In this document: positions 24,402 to 33,022 of the stretch, piece by piece | How the letters are laid out: each line of letters starts with the position of its first letter | How positions within the stretch are numbered: position 1 is the stretch's first letter | NCBI GenBank assembly: GCA_036703315.1 | Contig: DATNPH010000104.1 | Location: 1-33,210 of the forward strand | Reading direction: 5' to 3' | DNA from: DATNPH01 sp036703315 | Lineage (GTDB): Bacteria > Cyanobacteriota > Cyanobacteriia > Cyanobacteriales > Coleofasciculaceae | DNA length: 33,210 nucleotides | The notes under the pieces: generated by a model | Databases searched by the model: none | Told to the model about the DNA's origin: nothing | What the model saw: only the letters and a program-made list of their open reading frames with translations | Made by a program: the position numbers and the translations under genes

Positions 24402-25742
24402 ATGCCGAATATTAACGAAGTTGCCGACTATACCCAAACTAGTGCCCGCCAACTGGGTATTGAGAAATTCGATATTTATGGCTCATCTATTGATGAGACA
24501 GGTGTTCAAGTAGACCAAGGAAAACCTAAACAAGTCAAAGCCTCGAATCGATCTAGCGTCACAGTTCGGGTTTGGAATGAGGACAATACTGTAGGGATTA
24601 CTAGTACCACTGATGTAGACCCTAAAGGTATTGAATTAGCTTTAAAAACAGCTTACGAAGCAAGCTTTTTTGGGGTAAAGGAACATGTTCCTGATTTTAG
24701 CCCTGAGGCGACTATCGCCATTGCAACTCCATCTCAAGAGACAGTACATCAGGCTCCAGTTTCCGAGCTGATTGATATTTTAATCAAATCTGAAAAAGAG
24801 CTGCTTGATGCTCATCCAGCTATTAAAGGCGTCCCCTATAACGGTATTTCTCAACGAGATATCGAGCGATTTTATCTCAACAGTCAAGGAGCGCTCCGGA
24901 ATGAAGCTCGCACTTATGCATCAATCTATCTTTACAGCAAAACAGAAGAAGAAGGGAGAAAGCCACGCAGTGCTGGTGCGTTTCGAGTTAGTCAAAGTCT
25001 TGAGCAGCTCGATGTTCAAGGTTGCCTGAAGGAGGCTGCTGAGAAAACCATTAGTCATTTAAATTATGAAAAGGTCAAATCTGGTAAATATCGAGTGGTT
25101 TTCTCACCCGAGGCTTTCTTGAGTCTACTGAATGCTTTTTCTAACCTTTTCAATGCTCAGAGTATTTTAGATAAGCAAAGTCTCTCTACTCCTGAATCTT
25201 TAGGAACGCCAATAGCTTCTCCATTACTTTGTGTTGCCGATGATGCACAGCACAAAGATAATGTGACATCAACAACGTTTGATGGGGAAGGAACACCAAC
25301 TCAACGAGTTGAGCTGATTACCAATGGAGTTTTGGCAAGTTTTCTTCACAGTGCTGGTACGGCAAAAAGGCTTAACCAAAAACCGACAGGTCACGCCAAT
25401 ATGGGAGCCAAAGTGAGTGTTAGTCCACACTTTTATCATGTTTTTCCCGGAACCTCAGCCGTTCAGGAATACAACTTTGCTGATGCAGAAAAGTTGATTT
25501 TCATCGATAATCTTCAGGCTTTACATGCGGGAGTCCAAGCCTTGCAAGGCTCATTTTCTTTGCCCTTTGATGGTTGGTTAGTGGAACATGGAAAATTAAC
25601 GAGTATTGAGTCAGCAACCGTTGCTGGAGACTTTCTTGAACTACTACAATCCATTATTTTTCTTGAAAAAGAGGCGGAGGTAACTCCTAGTGGAATTTGT
25701 CCAAAAGTTTGGGTTGAGGGGTTATCAATCACAGGCGAGTAA
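24402..25742 (+). CDS. tldE: TldE/PmbA, non-catalytic partner of TldD
   Basis: The 446-aa product belongs to the PmbA/TldE family, which forms a heterodimer with TldD and lacks the zinc site. It shows FDIYGSSIDETGVQVDQGKP near the N-terminus, SSVTVRVWNEDNTVGITSTT, and DGEGTPTQRVELITNGVL before the C-terminal SFSLPFDGWLVEHGKLTSIE. There is no HExxxH. The TldD/TldE pair is encoded on one strand, as usual, apart from the odd spacer. Confidence 0.93.
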   Translation: MPNINEVADYTQTSARQLGIEKFDIYGSSIDETGVQVDQGKPKQVKASNRSSVTVRVWNEDNTVGITSTTDVDPKGIELALKTAYEASFFGVKEHVPDFSPEATIAIATPSQETVHQAPVSELIDILIKSEKELLDAHPAIKGVPYNGISQRDIERFYLNSQGALRNEARTYASIYLYSKTEEEGRKPRSAGAFRVSQSLEQLDVQGCLKEAAEKTISHLNYEKVKSGKYRVVFSPEAFLSLLNAFSNLFNAQSILDKQSLSTPESLGTPIASPLLCVADDAQHKDNVTSTTFDGEGTPTQRVELITNGVLASFLHSAGTAKRLNQKPTGHANMGAKVSVSPHFYHVFPGTSAVQEYNFADAEKLIFIDNLQALHAGVQALQGSFSLPFDGWLVEHGKLTSIESATVAGDFLELLQSIIFLEKEAEVTPSGICPKVWVEGLSITGE

Positions 25743-25778
25743 TATAGCCGTTTTCAATTGAGTGCAATACAGGTTGTT

Positions 25779-25808
25779 GGTAGGGACATGATATATCGTG
25801 TCCCTACC
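25779..25808. repeat. Dispersed 30-bp palindrome GGTAGGGACA...TGTCCCTACC
   Basis: Ten-base perfect arms (25779-25788 and 25799-25808) surround TGATATATCG; the centre itself pairs with one G-T wobble, making an almost complete 30-bp hairpin. GTAGGGACA palindromes of this kind recur in cyanobacterial spacers. It lies after tldE and could also act as a weak 3' end structure. Confidence 0.7.
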
Positions 25809-25930
25809 TGTGCTGTACTAGATATTTTTCATTTGAAAGTCCTCTAATGCCAGCAAAATGTGGATGATTTCAAGATGAAATATAAGTTGTTGATGTATCC
25901 CCAGAAAAGCATCACTCTCATCGTGCCACA

Positions 25931-26827
25931 ATGCCACACGATAAACCTCTAACCATTGACTTCACCCAGCAAGACGCTCTCAAGCCAATTCTCCCACGCT
26001 CGCCTATTCTCTCAAGCCATGCGGTAGGGTGGGAGGGTATTCACTTTGCCTATTACCGACAACCTGCTCACGAAGTTCCTGAATGCTGCTTTGCACATCA
26101 CATTATCAGCATTCACATCGGTGATTCTCCGGCAAGACTAACGGTAAAGGGCTACCTTCAGAACGAGTACTACGGTAATGGCGATCTTGGTATCTTGCCG
26201 GCTAACCAACCAAGCCCTTTAACTTGGTGCAATGGAGAAGCTGAGTTTATTAACCTTTATCTTGAGCCTGCGAGATTTGCCCGTATTGCATCCGAATCAG
26301 TTGATGCTGACCATGTTGAGATTATGTCGCAAGTCAAAATTCGCGACCCACTAATTCAACAAATTGGACTGGAACTGAAGAGTGAACTTGAATCAGGCGG
26401 CGTAGATAGTCGTCTGTACGCTGAGTCAATGGCAACTGCCCTCTCGGCTCATGTGCTGCGGCGATACTCTACAAAGCAATTGGTTATTCGAGATTACACA
26501 GGTGGACTGCCAAAGTACAAGTTGAGGGAAGCGATCGCCTATATCAACACTCATCTAGATCAGAACTTGAGCTTAACTGAACTTGCCGCTTTAGTCCAAA
26601 TCAGTCCTTATTATTTTGCCAGTTTATTTAAACAATCTACAGGACTTGCACCACATCAGTATGTAACGCAATGCCGAATCGAGAGAGCCAAACAGCTATT
26701 GAAACAGCGGGAGCTGACTATTATAGAAATTTGTCAGCTAGTGGGCATAAAGAGTCAGAGTCACTTCACAAGAGTCTTCCGCAAACACACCGCAACAACA
26801 CCAAAAGCTTATAGAAAATTGCTTTGA
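25931..26827 (+). CDS. AraC-family transcriptional regulator
   Basis: The 298-aa product has an N-terminal sensing or dimerisation domain (1-180) and a C-terminal AraC DNA-binding region (about 195-298) with two helix-turn-helix units. The first contains LSLTELAALVQISPYYFASL with the FKQSTGLAPHQYV signature; the second is LTIIEICQLVGIKSQSHFTR, closed by FRKHTATTPKAYRK. Length and layout are typical. The glycosyltransferase gene begins 127 bp downstream on the same strand and is a plausible target. The inducer is unknown. Confidence 0.93.
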   Translation: MPHDKPLTIDFTQQDALKPILPRSPILSSHAVGWEGIHFAYYRQPAHEVPECCFAHHIISIHIGDSPARLTVKGYLQNEYYGNGDLGILPANQPSPLTWCNGEAEFINLYLEPARFARIASESVDADHVEIMSQVKIRDPLIQQIGLELKSELESGGVDSRLYAESMATALSAHVLRRYSTKQLVIRDYTGGLPKYKLREAIAYINTHLDQNLSLTELAALVQISPYYFASLFKQSTGLAPHQYVTQCRIERAKQLLKQRELTIIEICQLVGIKSQSHFTRVFRKHTATTPKAYRKLL

Positions 26828-26954
26828 GAATATAAAAAAATTAGGACATTTTTCACAAGAATGGGCAAGACACTAGTAAGGCGCGATCGCTAAACTCGGC
26901 AACTAGAGGCAGAGATATCTGTCCCATAGCAGTTGATTGGAGTTTCGATTTAAC

Positions 26955-28274
26955 ATGGCTCGTTTTCTCATAGGCACAATCCCCGCCGTTGGACATGTCA
27001 ATCCTACCTTGCCCATTGCTCACAAGCTGGTGGAACGGGGTCATGAGGTATGGTGGTATACCGGGAAAAATTTTCAGTCTAAGGTTGAGGCGACAGGCGC
27101 ACGCTACGTTCCTATAGTTAATGCTTTCGATCCCTCTGACCCGAAGAAAATGCCTGAATTTTTGCTAGAGAAAAGGAAAACTCTTCAAGGGATAGCAAAG
27201 GTTAAATTCGAGTTCAAACATTTTATTGTCGATGGGGCTGTCGGGCAGGTAAAAGACTATACAGATATACTGCGCGAATTCCCAGCAGATGTGCTTTTAT
27301 CCGATTTCGCCTTTCTAGGAGCTTCCTGGGTTCACGAAAAAGGAGGACCACCTTGGGCAGCAATTGGCGTCACTCCTTTATCACTAAGTAGCCGCGATAC
27401 AGCTCCTTCTGGATTGGGAATGCAACCGGATACGTCGGTAATCGGGCGTTTACGTAATGGTTGTTTGAACTGGATATTTCAGAACGTCCTGTTGAAGGAT
27501 TTCACTGTCCACATCAACACTGTCCGAGCTAGCGTTGGATTACCACCTTGTCAAAAGAGCTTTTTTGATGCTGTGGTATCGCCCTATCTTTACTTACAGG
27601 GCACAGTTCCGGCGTTTGAATATCCCCGCCGTGATTTGCCACCCCAAGTGCATTTCGTCGGTCCGTTTTTGCCTGCCCTACCTGCTGATTTTACACCTCC
27701 TACTTGGTGGGACGACCTTCAAGAAGACAGACCAGTAATCCTCGTTACACAAGGTACAGTAGCCACTGAGCCGGACGACTTGATTGTACCCACGCTCCAA
27801 GCACTTGCGGATGCAGATGTGCTTGTTGTTGCCACGGCCGGGGAGCAGCTGATGGAAAGCATTAAACTCGCACAATACCCTGCCAATGCCAGAATAGAAC
27901 CGTTTATCCCGTATTCCTATCTTCTGCCACAGGTTGATGTCATGGTGACCAATGGCGGGTACAACGGCGTGCAGATGGCTTTGGCAAACGGTGTTCCGCT
28001 GGTAGCAGCAGGTCTGACGGAGGATAAGCCAGAGGTGTGTGCAAGGGTGCAGTGGAGTGGAGTAGGTATTGATCTCAAAACCAACAAGCCTACGCCAACG
28101 CAGATAAGAGAGGCTGTCAAAAAAATTCAACGCTCATCACACTATCGGCAGAAGGCTCAACTGTTTCAAGCCGAGATTGCTCGTTATGATGCACCAACTT
28201 TATCCGCTACGTTATTGGAAGAACTGGCGGCAACGAAACAGCCCGTTTTGAGAGTAGAGGAAGCTCCTATCTAA
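26955..28274 (+). CDS. UGT-like (GT1 family) glycosyltransferase
   Basis: I chose the ATG at 26955 (MARFLIGTIPAVGHVNPTLP), giving 439 aa; an in-frame TTG at 26937 would add six residues, and GGAG lies 12 bases before the ATG. The N-terminal domain has the GHVNPTLPIAHKLVERGHEV acceptor-side motif. The C-terminal domain has ILVTQGTV and the nucleotide-sugar signature FIPYSYLLPQVDVMVTNGGY, then NGVQMALANGVPLVAAG, with the expected Asp/Glu-rich end of the motif (TEDKPE). The family glycosylates small lipophilic acceptors such as macrolides, carotenoids or sterols using UDP- or dTDP-sugars. The acceptor here is not predictable. It is probably linked to the upstream AraC regulator. Confidence 0.9.
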   Translation: MARFLIGTIPAVGHVNPTLPIAHKLVERGHEVWWYTGKNFQSKVEATGARYVPIVNAFDPSDPKKMPEFLLEKRKTLQGIAKVKFEFKHFIVDGAVGQVKDYTDILREFPADVLLSDFAFLGASWVHEKGGPPWAAIGVTPLSLSSRDTAPSGLGMQPDTSVIGRLRNGCLNWIFQNVLLKDFTVHINTVRASVGLPPCQKSFFDAVVSPYLYLQGTVPAFEYPRRDLPPQVHFVGPFLPALPADFTPPTWWDDLQEDRPVILVTQGTVATEPDDLIVPTLQALADADVLVVATAGEQLMESIKLAQYPANARIEPFIPYSYLLPQVDVMVTNGGYNGVQMALANGVPLVAAGLTEDKPEVCARVQWSGVGIDLKTNKPTPTQIREAVKKIQRSSHYRQKAQLFQAEIARYDAPTLSATLLEELAATKQPVLRVEEAPI

Positions 28275-28283
28275 GGTTTTTAA

Positions 28284-28691
28284 CTAAGGTATGAGCGTTG
28301 CCCGTGCCTCATCCAAACGAGCGATCGCTAAATCCATCTCCCGATTTGGCACACAACGACTCAAAATCGTATTCAACACCACGGCAAAGGTATGCTCAAT
28401 ATTGTCGCTTTCTGCCAGAGGCATATGACTAGGTTCTGGGTAATCTGACAGCTTGTACCCCATCTGTGTACCTCGCTTCACCGACAATCCTGCCCAAGTT
28501 CTGGACTCTTCCAGGCGAGCGATCGCTTCCAGGGTTTGAGCATCTAGGGTATACAGTCGCAAAATAAGATCCAACAACTGGACAAAGTGAAACTCAATTT
28601 TGAGGATTTTATCGAGTTCTTCTTGAGTATGTCCTGGGTAGCGAGAAATGCGATCACGCAGCGCTTTAGCTTCTAAACTGAGGTCTGACAT
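28284..28691 (-). CDS. Small helical protein of unknown function
   Basis: This 135-aa protein starts at MSDLSLEAKALRDRISRYPG; an upstream GTG would give 153 aa, but the added residues look non-coding. It is helical and soluble, with LKIEFHFVQLLDLILRLYTL, TLEAIARLEESRTWAGLSVK and NREMDLAIARLDEARATL. I recognise no catalytic motif or named family. Its stop lies nine bases from the stop of the glycosyltransferase on the other strand, and its start diverges from the metallophosphoesterase gene. Confidence 0.7.
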   Translation of the reverse strand: MSDLSLEAKALRDRISRYPGHTQEELDKILKIEFHFVQLLDLILRLYTLDAQTLEAIARLEESRTWAGLSVKRGTQMGYKLSDYPEPSHMPLAESDNIEHTFAVVLNTILSRCVPNREMDLAIARLDEARATLIP

Positions 28692-28899
28692 AAGTAGAGG
28701 AGAGATTGAAGTAAATAGCCCAACAGTCAATGGCTGAACCAGCACCCCTACAAATACAGCGTATCAGAATACCTACTCGTTGGCTTCAGCAGATTTGCGG
28801 AAATCTCAGTAGATACCAAATCCATCAAACAGGCGAGTAAAATCGATATGCTTTGGGAGAGGTAGCCAACCCAAACAAAGAAGCTGGGAGTAATAAGTA

Positions 28900-30474
28900 A
28901 TGAAATTTGTGTCCGACCCACAAATAGAGGTCAAAATCCGCAGAATGAAGGAGCGGGTGCGGTGGCAAGAACCTCCTCTTGTGGAGCGAGGAATCGATCA
29001 AACCCGACTGGTTTTAGATGATGGTGCTTCCGACAGTCCTGAGTTCTCATTTTTAGTTATCGGTGATAGTGGCTCTAGCGCTCATCATACGCACAATCCC
29101 CAGCGACAAATAGCAGAACGAATGCTGGAACACCGGGACAGTTGCCGTTTCGTGCTACATACAGGTGACGTGGTTTACCTAGTTGGCTCAAGCGAGTTTT
29201 ACCTACAAAACTTTATCGAGCCTTACCGAGAGTTTCTGGTAGGTGGAGAAGATCCAGAACGTATTGCCTATGATCGTATGGTCTTCAAGAAGCCGTTCCT
29301 GCCTGTGCTTGGTAACCACGATTACTATGACTTGCCATTTTTCTTCGGTCTGATGGCACAAACTACGTTACCACTGCGTCGCCTGCTCCGATTCCAGTCA
29401 AATCTAAATATTGGCTGGCATGGTTCGGGTCAAGGTAAGGCATATGCACAAGCGTTTCTTGACTACTTGAAAGCGCTTGAGCCTTCAGGGGAGTTGGGAA
29501 ATCACTTGGAGCGCCACTATACGGCTCACACTAACACTGGGCGTTGCCTGCGTTACCAACCCGGACATTTCACCCGGTTACCCAACCGCTATTACACGTT
29601 TCGTACTGGCGGAATTGACTTTTTTGCACTCGACTCTTCTACCTTTAATGCTCCACCTCCCCTGCCAGCTACAACAGAGGGACAAGCCTACCGCCGTCAA
29701 CTAGAAACTCGCCGGAATGAGCTGGAGCAACAAAAACGGCAAATCCTGGAAACCTCTGTCAACTTTAATCCCGAACAACCTGACGAAGCTGAACAGCTTG
29801 ATGATGTACATACCAAGTTGGAGCAGATTGATGAGCTAACGCTGGATATCGATAAGCAGTTGGCATCGAATGAAACAACTGTTATTGACCACGAACAACT
29901 CGATTGGCTACGGCAAAGGCTGATCGAATCTTGGAACACTGCCGAGGTACGGGGACGTGTGATCTATCTCCACCATCCCCCTTATGTCACTGAGGCGACA
30001 AAGTGGCACCAGGCACAAACCCTAGCAATTCGCCATTACCTTCGTCAGGTGTTTGATGCGGTATCTGATACCATTGGTGAACTACCTCAGGGTCGTCCGA
30101 TTGTCGATCTAGTTTTGACGGGTCATGCTCACTGCTTGGAATATCTTCGCACTGATGACACGGGACACGCCGACTCGTATACTAGCTGGATTGTGTGCGG
30201 TGGTAGTGGTTATAGCCTGCGCCGACAGCGAACTGAGGGATCGGAATTGACAGAGACTTTTGGGGATACACAAAACAGTAATGATCGCGTAGTTGCGCGA
30301 TCGCAACTTTTTGTTGGTCGCCATGACCACGGCTTACAAAAACGACGACCTTATTCGTTTTTGCGGATTGATGTCCAGGATGGCAAACCTCCCAAGTTTA
30401 AAGTTCGACCGTTTATCGCTGAACGATTTAAGCAACAGTGGAACCATACCGAAATTAAACCCTTTGTGATTTAA
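28900..30474 (+). CDS. Calcineurin-like metallophosphoesterase
   Basis: The 524-aa product carries the full two-metal phosphoesterase motif set: GDSG (55-58), HTGDVVY (87-93), LGNHDYYD (137-144), YLHHPPY (356-362) and LTGHAHCLEY (406-415). It should hydrolyse a phosphoester; the substrate is unknown. No signal peptide is visible. An unusual helical, probably coiled-coil insert (about 262-335, with RRNELEQQKRQ and LEQIDELTLDIDKQL) sits between the metal motifs and may mediate dimer or partner binding. The next gene begins within 15 bp and may be co-transcribed. Confidence 0.9.
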   Translation: MKFVSDPQIEVKIRRMKERVRWQEPPLVERGIDQTRLVLDDGASDSPEFSFLVIGDSGSSAHHTHNPQRQIAERMLEHRDSCRFVLHTGDVVYLVGSSEFYLQNFIEPYREFLVGGEDPERIAYDRMVFKKPFLPVLGNHDYYDLPFFFGLMAQTTLPLRRLLRFQSNLNIGWHGSGQGKAYAQAFLDYLKALEPSGELGNHLERHYTAHTNTGRCLRYQPGHFTRLPNRYYTFRTGGIDFFALDSSTFNAPPPLPATTEGQAYRRQLETRRNELEQQKRQILETSVNFNPEQPDEAEQLDDVHTKLEQIDELTLDIDKQLASNETTVIDHEQLDWLRQRLIESWNTAEVRGRVIYLHHPPYVTEATKWHQAQTLAIRHYLRQVFDAVSDTIGELPQGRPIVDLVLTGHAHCLEYLRTDDTGHADSYTSWIVCGGSGYSLRRQRTEGSELTETFGDTQNSNDRVVARSQLFVGRHDHGLQKRRPYSFLRIDVQDGKPPKFKVRPFIAERFKQQWNHTEIKPFVI

Positions 30475-30487
30475 TTTGATTTTTTGT

Positions 30488-31132
30488 ATGTGGAATTTGA
30501 TTTTAACGGCTTGTAGCAGTATTGGCTTTGCAGATGTTTTCCAAATCTCTGAAAAAAATCTTCCTAAACAAATAACTAAAATCCATTACGTATCACAAGT
30601 AAATTCACAACCCTATTTTGGGAAATTTGCTCAAGCTCCCAATTCAGTTGAAGCAGCATCTCCTCTAGGATATTCATTAAAGTATCCAAGCAGTTGGCAA
30701 CGATTTACTACTCAATATTCTAATCCTGAGGTAGATATTTTTATTGTTAAAGCTTTAAGTAATTCTAATAATGAAGCTTTAGTAACAGTAACTACAACAG
30801 TTAGAGATTTCCTGGAAGTTCCTAAAGACTTACCCCCAACTGTCAGCAAATTTGAAAAGGTAGCAGAATTCTATGCAGGAATTATGTCTAGAAGTGGTTA
30901 TAAAATTTATGAAATAAAACCTTTAATGATTAATCAAAGGAAAGCTGTTGTAATTGTTACAGAAATGCCCAATAAAAAAGGTTCTATTACTGTTCTTCTT
31001 GAAGGTAAAGGCGAAAAAATGGTTGTAAGTACAGCAATCTATCCCCTAGATGAATCGATAATTAATCGGCAGACCATTGAACAGGTAATAGGAGAAATTG
31101 GAGAAATACAAAACTCTATTACTATTCGCTAA
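30488..31132 (+). CDS. Small exported protein, possible lipoprotein with PsbP-like fold
   Basis: I chose the ATG at 30488 (MWNLILTACSSIGFAD), giving 214 aa; a TTG at 30476 adds four residues. LTAC resembles a lipoprotein signal-cleavage box, but the signal region is very short and lacks positive charges, so export is uncertain. The rest contains LGYSLKYPSSWQRF and strand-like segments (VDIFIVKALSNSNNEALVTV, AVVIVTEMP), a layout like PsbP/MOG1-type proteins. The DNA is more AT-rich than its neighbours. It starts 13 bp after the metallophosphoesterase stop, so co-transcription is likely. Confidence 0.65.
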   Translation: MWNLILTACSSIGFADVFQISEKNLPKQITKIHYVSQVNSQPYFGKFAQAPNSVEAASPLGYSLKYPSSWQRFTTQYSNPEVDIFIVKALSNSNNEALVTVTTTVRDFLEVPKDLPPTVSKFEKVAEFYAGIMSRSGYKIYEIKPLMINQRKAVVIVTEMPNKKGSITVLLEGKGEKMVVSTAIYPLDESIINRQTIEQVIGEIGEIQNSITIR

Positions 31133-31371
31133 CTTGTTCAAAATATGCCTGTTGTATTTTGACTGATACTAACAACGCTAAAAGATATTACAATCTTGCC
31201 CTTCGACAATCGGTGACTGTAAGTAAAGAAGCGATCGCTCCAGCTCTGTTTGGGAAGTAGTGCTCACTTATGGAAGCCGGAACGTACTAAAACCTAATGA
31301 GTCTGCCGCTGAATCATCTTGAACGGTACATCAGCATCACATAGCCGACATGGTATTATAGGTAAGTTTAC

Positions 31372-31443
31372 GGGTGACTAGCTCAACGGTAGAGCACTGG
31401 ACTCTTAATCCATTGGTTCAGGGTTCGAGTCCCTGGTCACCCA
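31372..31443 (+). tRNA. tRNA-Lys (anticodon CTT)
   Basis: A 72-nt cloverleaf folds with a perfect 7-bp acceptor stem (GGGTGAC/GTCACCC), a D arm (GCTC-AACGGTA-GAGC), an anticodon arm with loop CTCTTAA and a perfect T arm (CAGGG-TTCGAGT-CCCTG). The anticodon CTT reads AAG (Lys). The outer pair of the anticodon stem (C27-T43) is mismatched. CCA is not encoded. An integrase gene starts 135 bp downstream, so the 3' half is the likely attachment site. Confidence 0.95.
31422..31443 (+). other. Probable integration (att) core in the tRNA 3' end
   Basis: Tyrosine integrases commonly recombine in the T arm and acceptor stem of a tRNA gene, restoring it with element sequence. Here the integrase gene lies immediately downstream in the same orientation as the tRNA. 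The second copy of this core would mark the other end of the element outside the window. Confidence 0.45.
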
Positions 31444-31578
31444 TGTTCTGTCGCGACCAGTTACAGCCTAAAATACTCTCGGTAGCTTCATTAGAGAGTT
31501 TATGAATAAGTTTAAAGCGTGATAATAGGTGATAAACGGTGATAATCATCCACGAAAAGCTAAGCATATATTAAGCAA

Positions 31579-32715
31579 TTGGACATCGACGGGCGAATTA
31601 ATCAAGCCAACGGGCGCTTAAAAGTCGCAAAAATTAGAGCTACGATTCAGCGAATTGGTGATCGATTATATGTCGTTGCCACCCTTCCCCCAAAACCAGG
31701 GTCTTCAAAAATTAAACCCCATCAGCAGCGCATTGCCCTAGGCTTATCCGCTAATCCTGAAGGCGTGAAACTGGCTGAAAAGCAAGCTCGAAGGGTCGGA
31801 GCGCTACTCGATTGCAACGAGTTCTCCTGGAATCCTTACCTTAGAGCCTGCCTCGATCCGCAACTTCCAGCTTTGGTAAAAGACTGGGTAACCGAGTTTG
31901 AGCAGGACTACTTCACCAGACGCGCCAAAACCCCGAAATCCCTTACCACTTGGAAAATTGATTACTTGGGCGTATTCCGGCAGCTCCCCCAGGATCAGGT
32001 ATTGAGTGAGGGTCTTCTCAAAGTGGCGATCGCCAACACTCCACCTGACACGAAAACCCGCCGCCGCTTCTGTATGGCGCTTGGGGTCTTGGCTAAATTT
32101 GCCGGGATTGACTTTGACACCAAGCCGCTGCGGGGACGATATTCACCCAAGCGTGTCACCCCCAGAGATTTGCCAGATGACAAGCTTATAGCTGAATCCT
32201 TCTACCGCATCAAAGCGGCTGATTGGCGCTGGGCTTACGGAATGTTGGCAACCTACGGTCTAAGACCGCACGAACTATTTCACCTAGATCTGGCAAATTT
32301 GGCAGCTGGGAATGACTTTATCAATCTCCTTGATGGCAAGACCGGTCCGCGCCGGGTGTGGCCCATTTTTCCAGAGTGGCGAGAGCAGTTTGAACTGGAT
32401 AACGTACAGCTGCCAAAAGTGACGGGTCGCTCTAATGCGGATTTAGGCAACCGAGTCGCTCACGCTTTCAAGCGCTTTGAAATTCCCTTCAAGCCCTATG
32501 ACCTTCGCCACTGCTGGGCTATTCGTAGTTTGGAGTTTGGGTTAGATGTGTCCTTGGCGGCTCAACAGATGGGGCATTCAGTTCAGGTTCACACTGACCT
32601 TTACCATCTTTGGATATCAGACCGACATCACCAGCGGGCGTTTGAAGCGCTGATGAATAGAAGCGATCGCCCAAAAGCCCCAGATGTGACTTCTCACTAT
32701 CACATCTCCAGCTAG
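31579..32715 (+). CDS. int: Tyrosine recombinase (site-specific integrase)
   Basis: The 378-aa product starts at a TTG (LDIDGRINQANGRL read as Met); no better start is in frame. The N-terminal arm has the cyanobacterial integrase pattern ATLPPKPGSSKIKPHQQRIA with LGLSANPEGVKLAEKQAR, then a SAM-like core-binding domain. The catalytic domain has box I Arg in TYGLRPHELFHLDL, a Lys/Arg-rich KTGPRRVWP turn, box II PYDLRHCWAIR (Tyr in place of the first His of HxxR), GHS and the nucleophile Tyr in TDLYHLW. It should integrate and, with an excisionase, excise the element at the tRNA-Lys site. Confidence 0.92.
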   Translation: MDIDGRINQANGRLKVAKIRATIQRIGDRLYVVATLPPKPGSSKIKPHQQRIALGLSANPEGVKLAEKQARRVGALLDCNEFSWNPYLRACLDPQLPALVKDWVTEFEQDYFTRRAKTPKSLTTWKIDYLGVFRQLPQDQVLSEGLLKVAIANTPPDTKTRRRFCMALGVLAKFAGIDFDTKPLRGRYSPKRVTPRDLPDDKLIAESFYRIKAADWRWAYGMLATYGLRPHELFHLDLANLAAGNDFINLLDGKTGPRRVWPIFPEWREQFELDNVQLPKVTGRSNADLGNRVAHAFKRFEIPFKPYDLRHCWAIRSLEFGLDVSLAAQQMGHSVQVHTDLYHLWISDRHHQRAFEALMNRSDRPKAPDVTSHYHISS

Positions 32716-32788
32716 TTATCAGGCGTAATCACTGTCAATTCAGTCCTTGCATCGAACCGAACCAACTTAATTGGATAAGGGCTGACTT

Positions 32789-33022
32789 TTATCTTCGCTT
32801 CTCGGCTGCTACGTCCAGCGCCTGTGAGCAGTGGGTGAGATGCCAGCGGTAAGTCTGTCTCGCCGCGCCTGGTCGTGCAATGTTTTTGTAATGCTTCCCC
32901 GGCTTGAGCAGCCCATCATTCCGCAAACGCCGGAGATGTTGAGGTGTAATGCCCAAGGCCGCAGCTGCGGATGAAGTCCCTAGCCAAGGTGAACTTAAGT
33001 GATGTTTAGATTCAACCGTCAT
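32789..33022 (-). CDS. Excisionase-like helix-turn-helix protein
   Basis: The 77-aa product carries a MerR/excisionase-type winged helix-turn-helix: LGTSSAAAALGITPQHLRRL, RNDGLLKPGKHY. It is followed by a basic C-terminus. Its position facing the integrase across 73 bp suggests a recombination directionality factor or island regulator. Its ATG overlaps the TGA of the upstream partial gene (ATGA), so the two are translationally coupled. The HTH is clear; the Xis role is inferred. Confidence 0.75.
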   Translation of the reverse strand: MTVESKHHLSSPWLGTSSAAAALGITPQHLRRLRNDGLLKPGKHYKNIARPGAARQTYRWHLTHCSQALDVAAEKRR

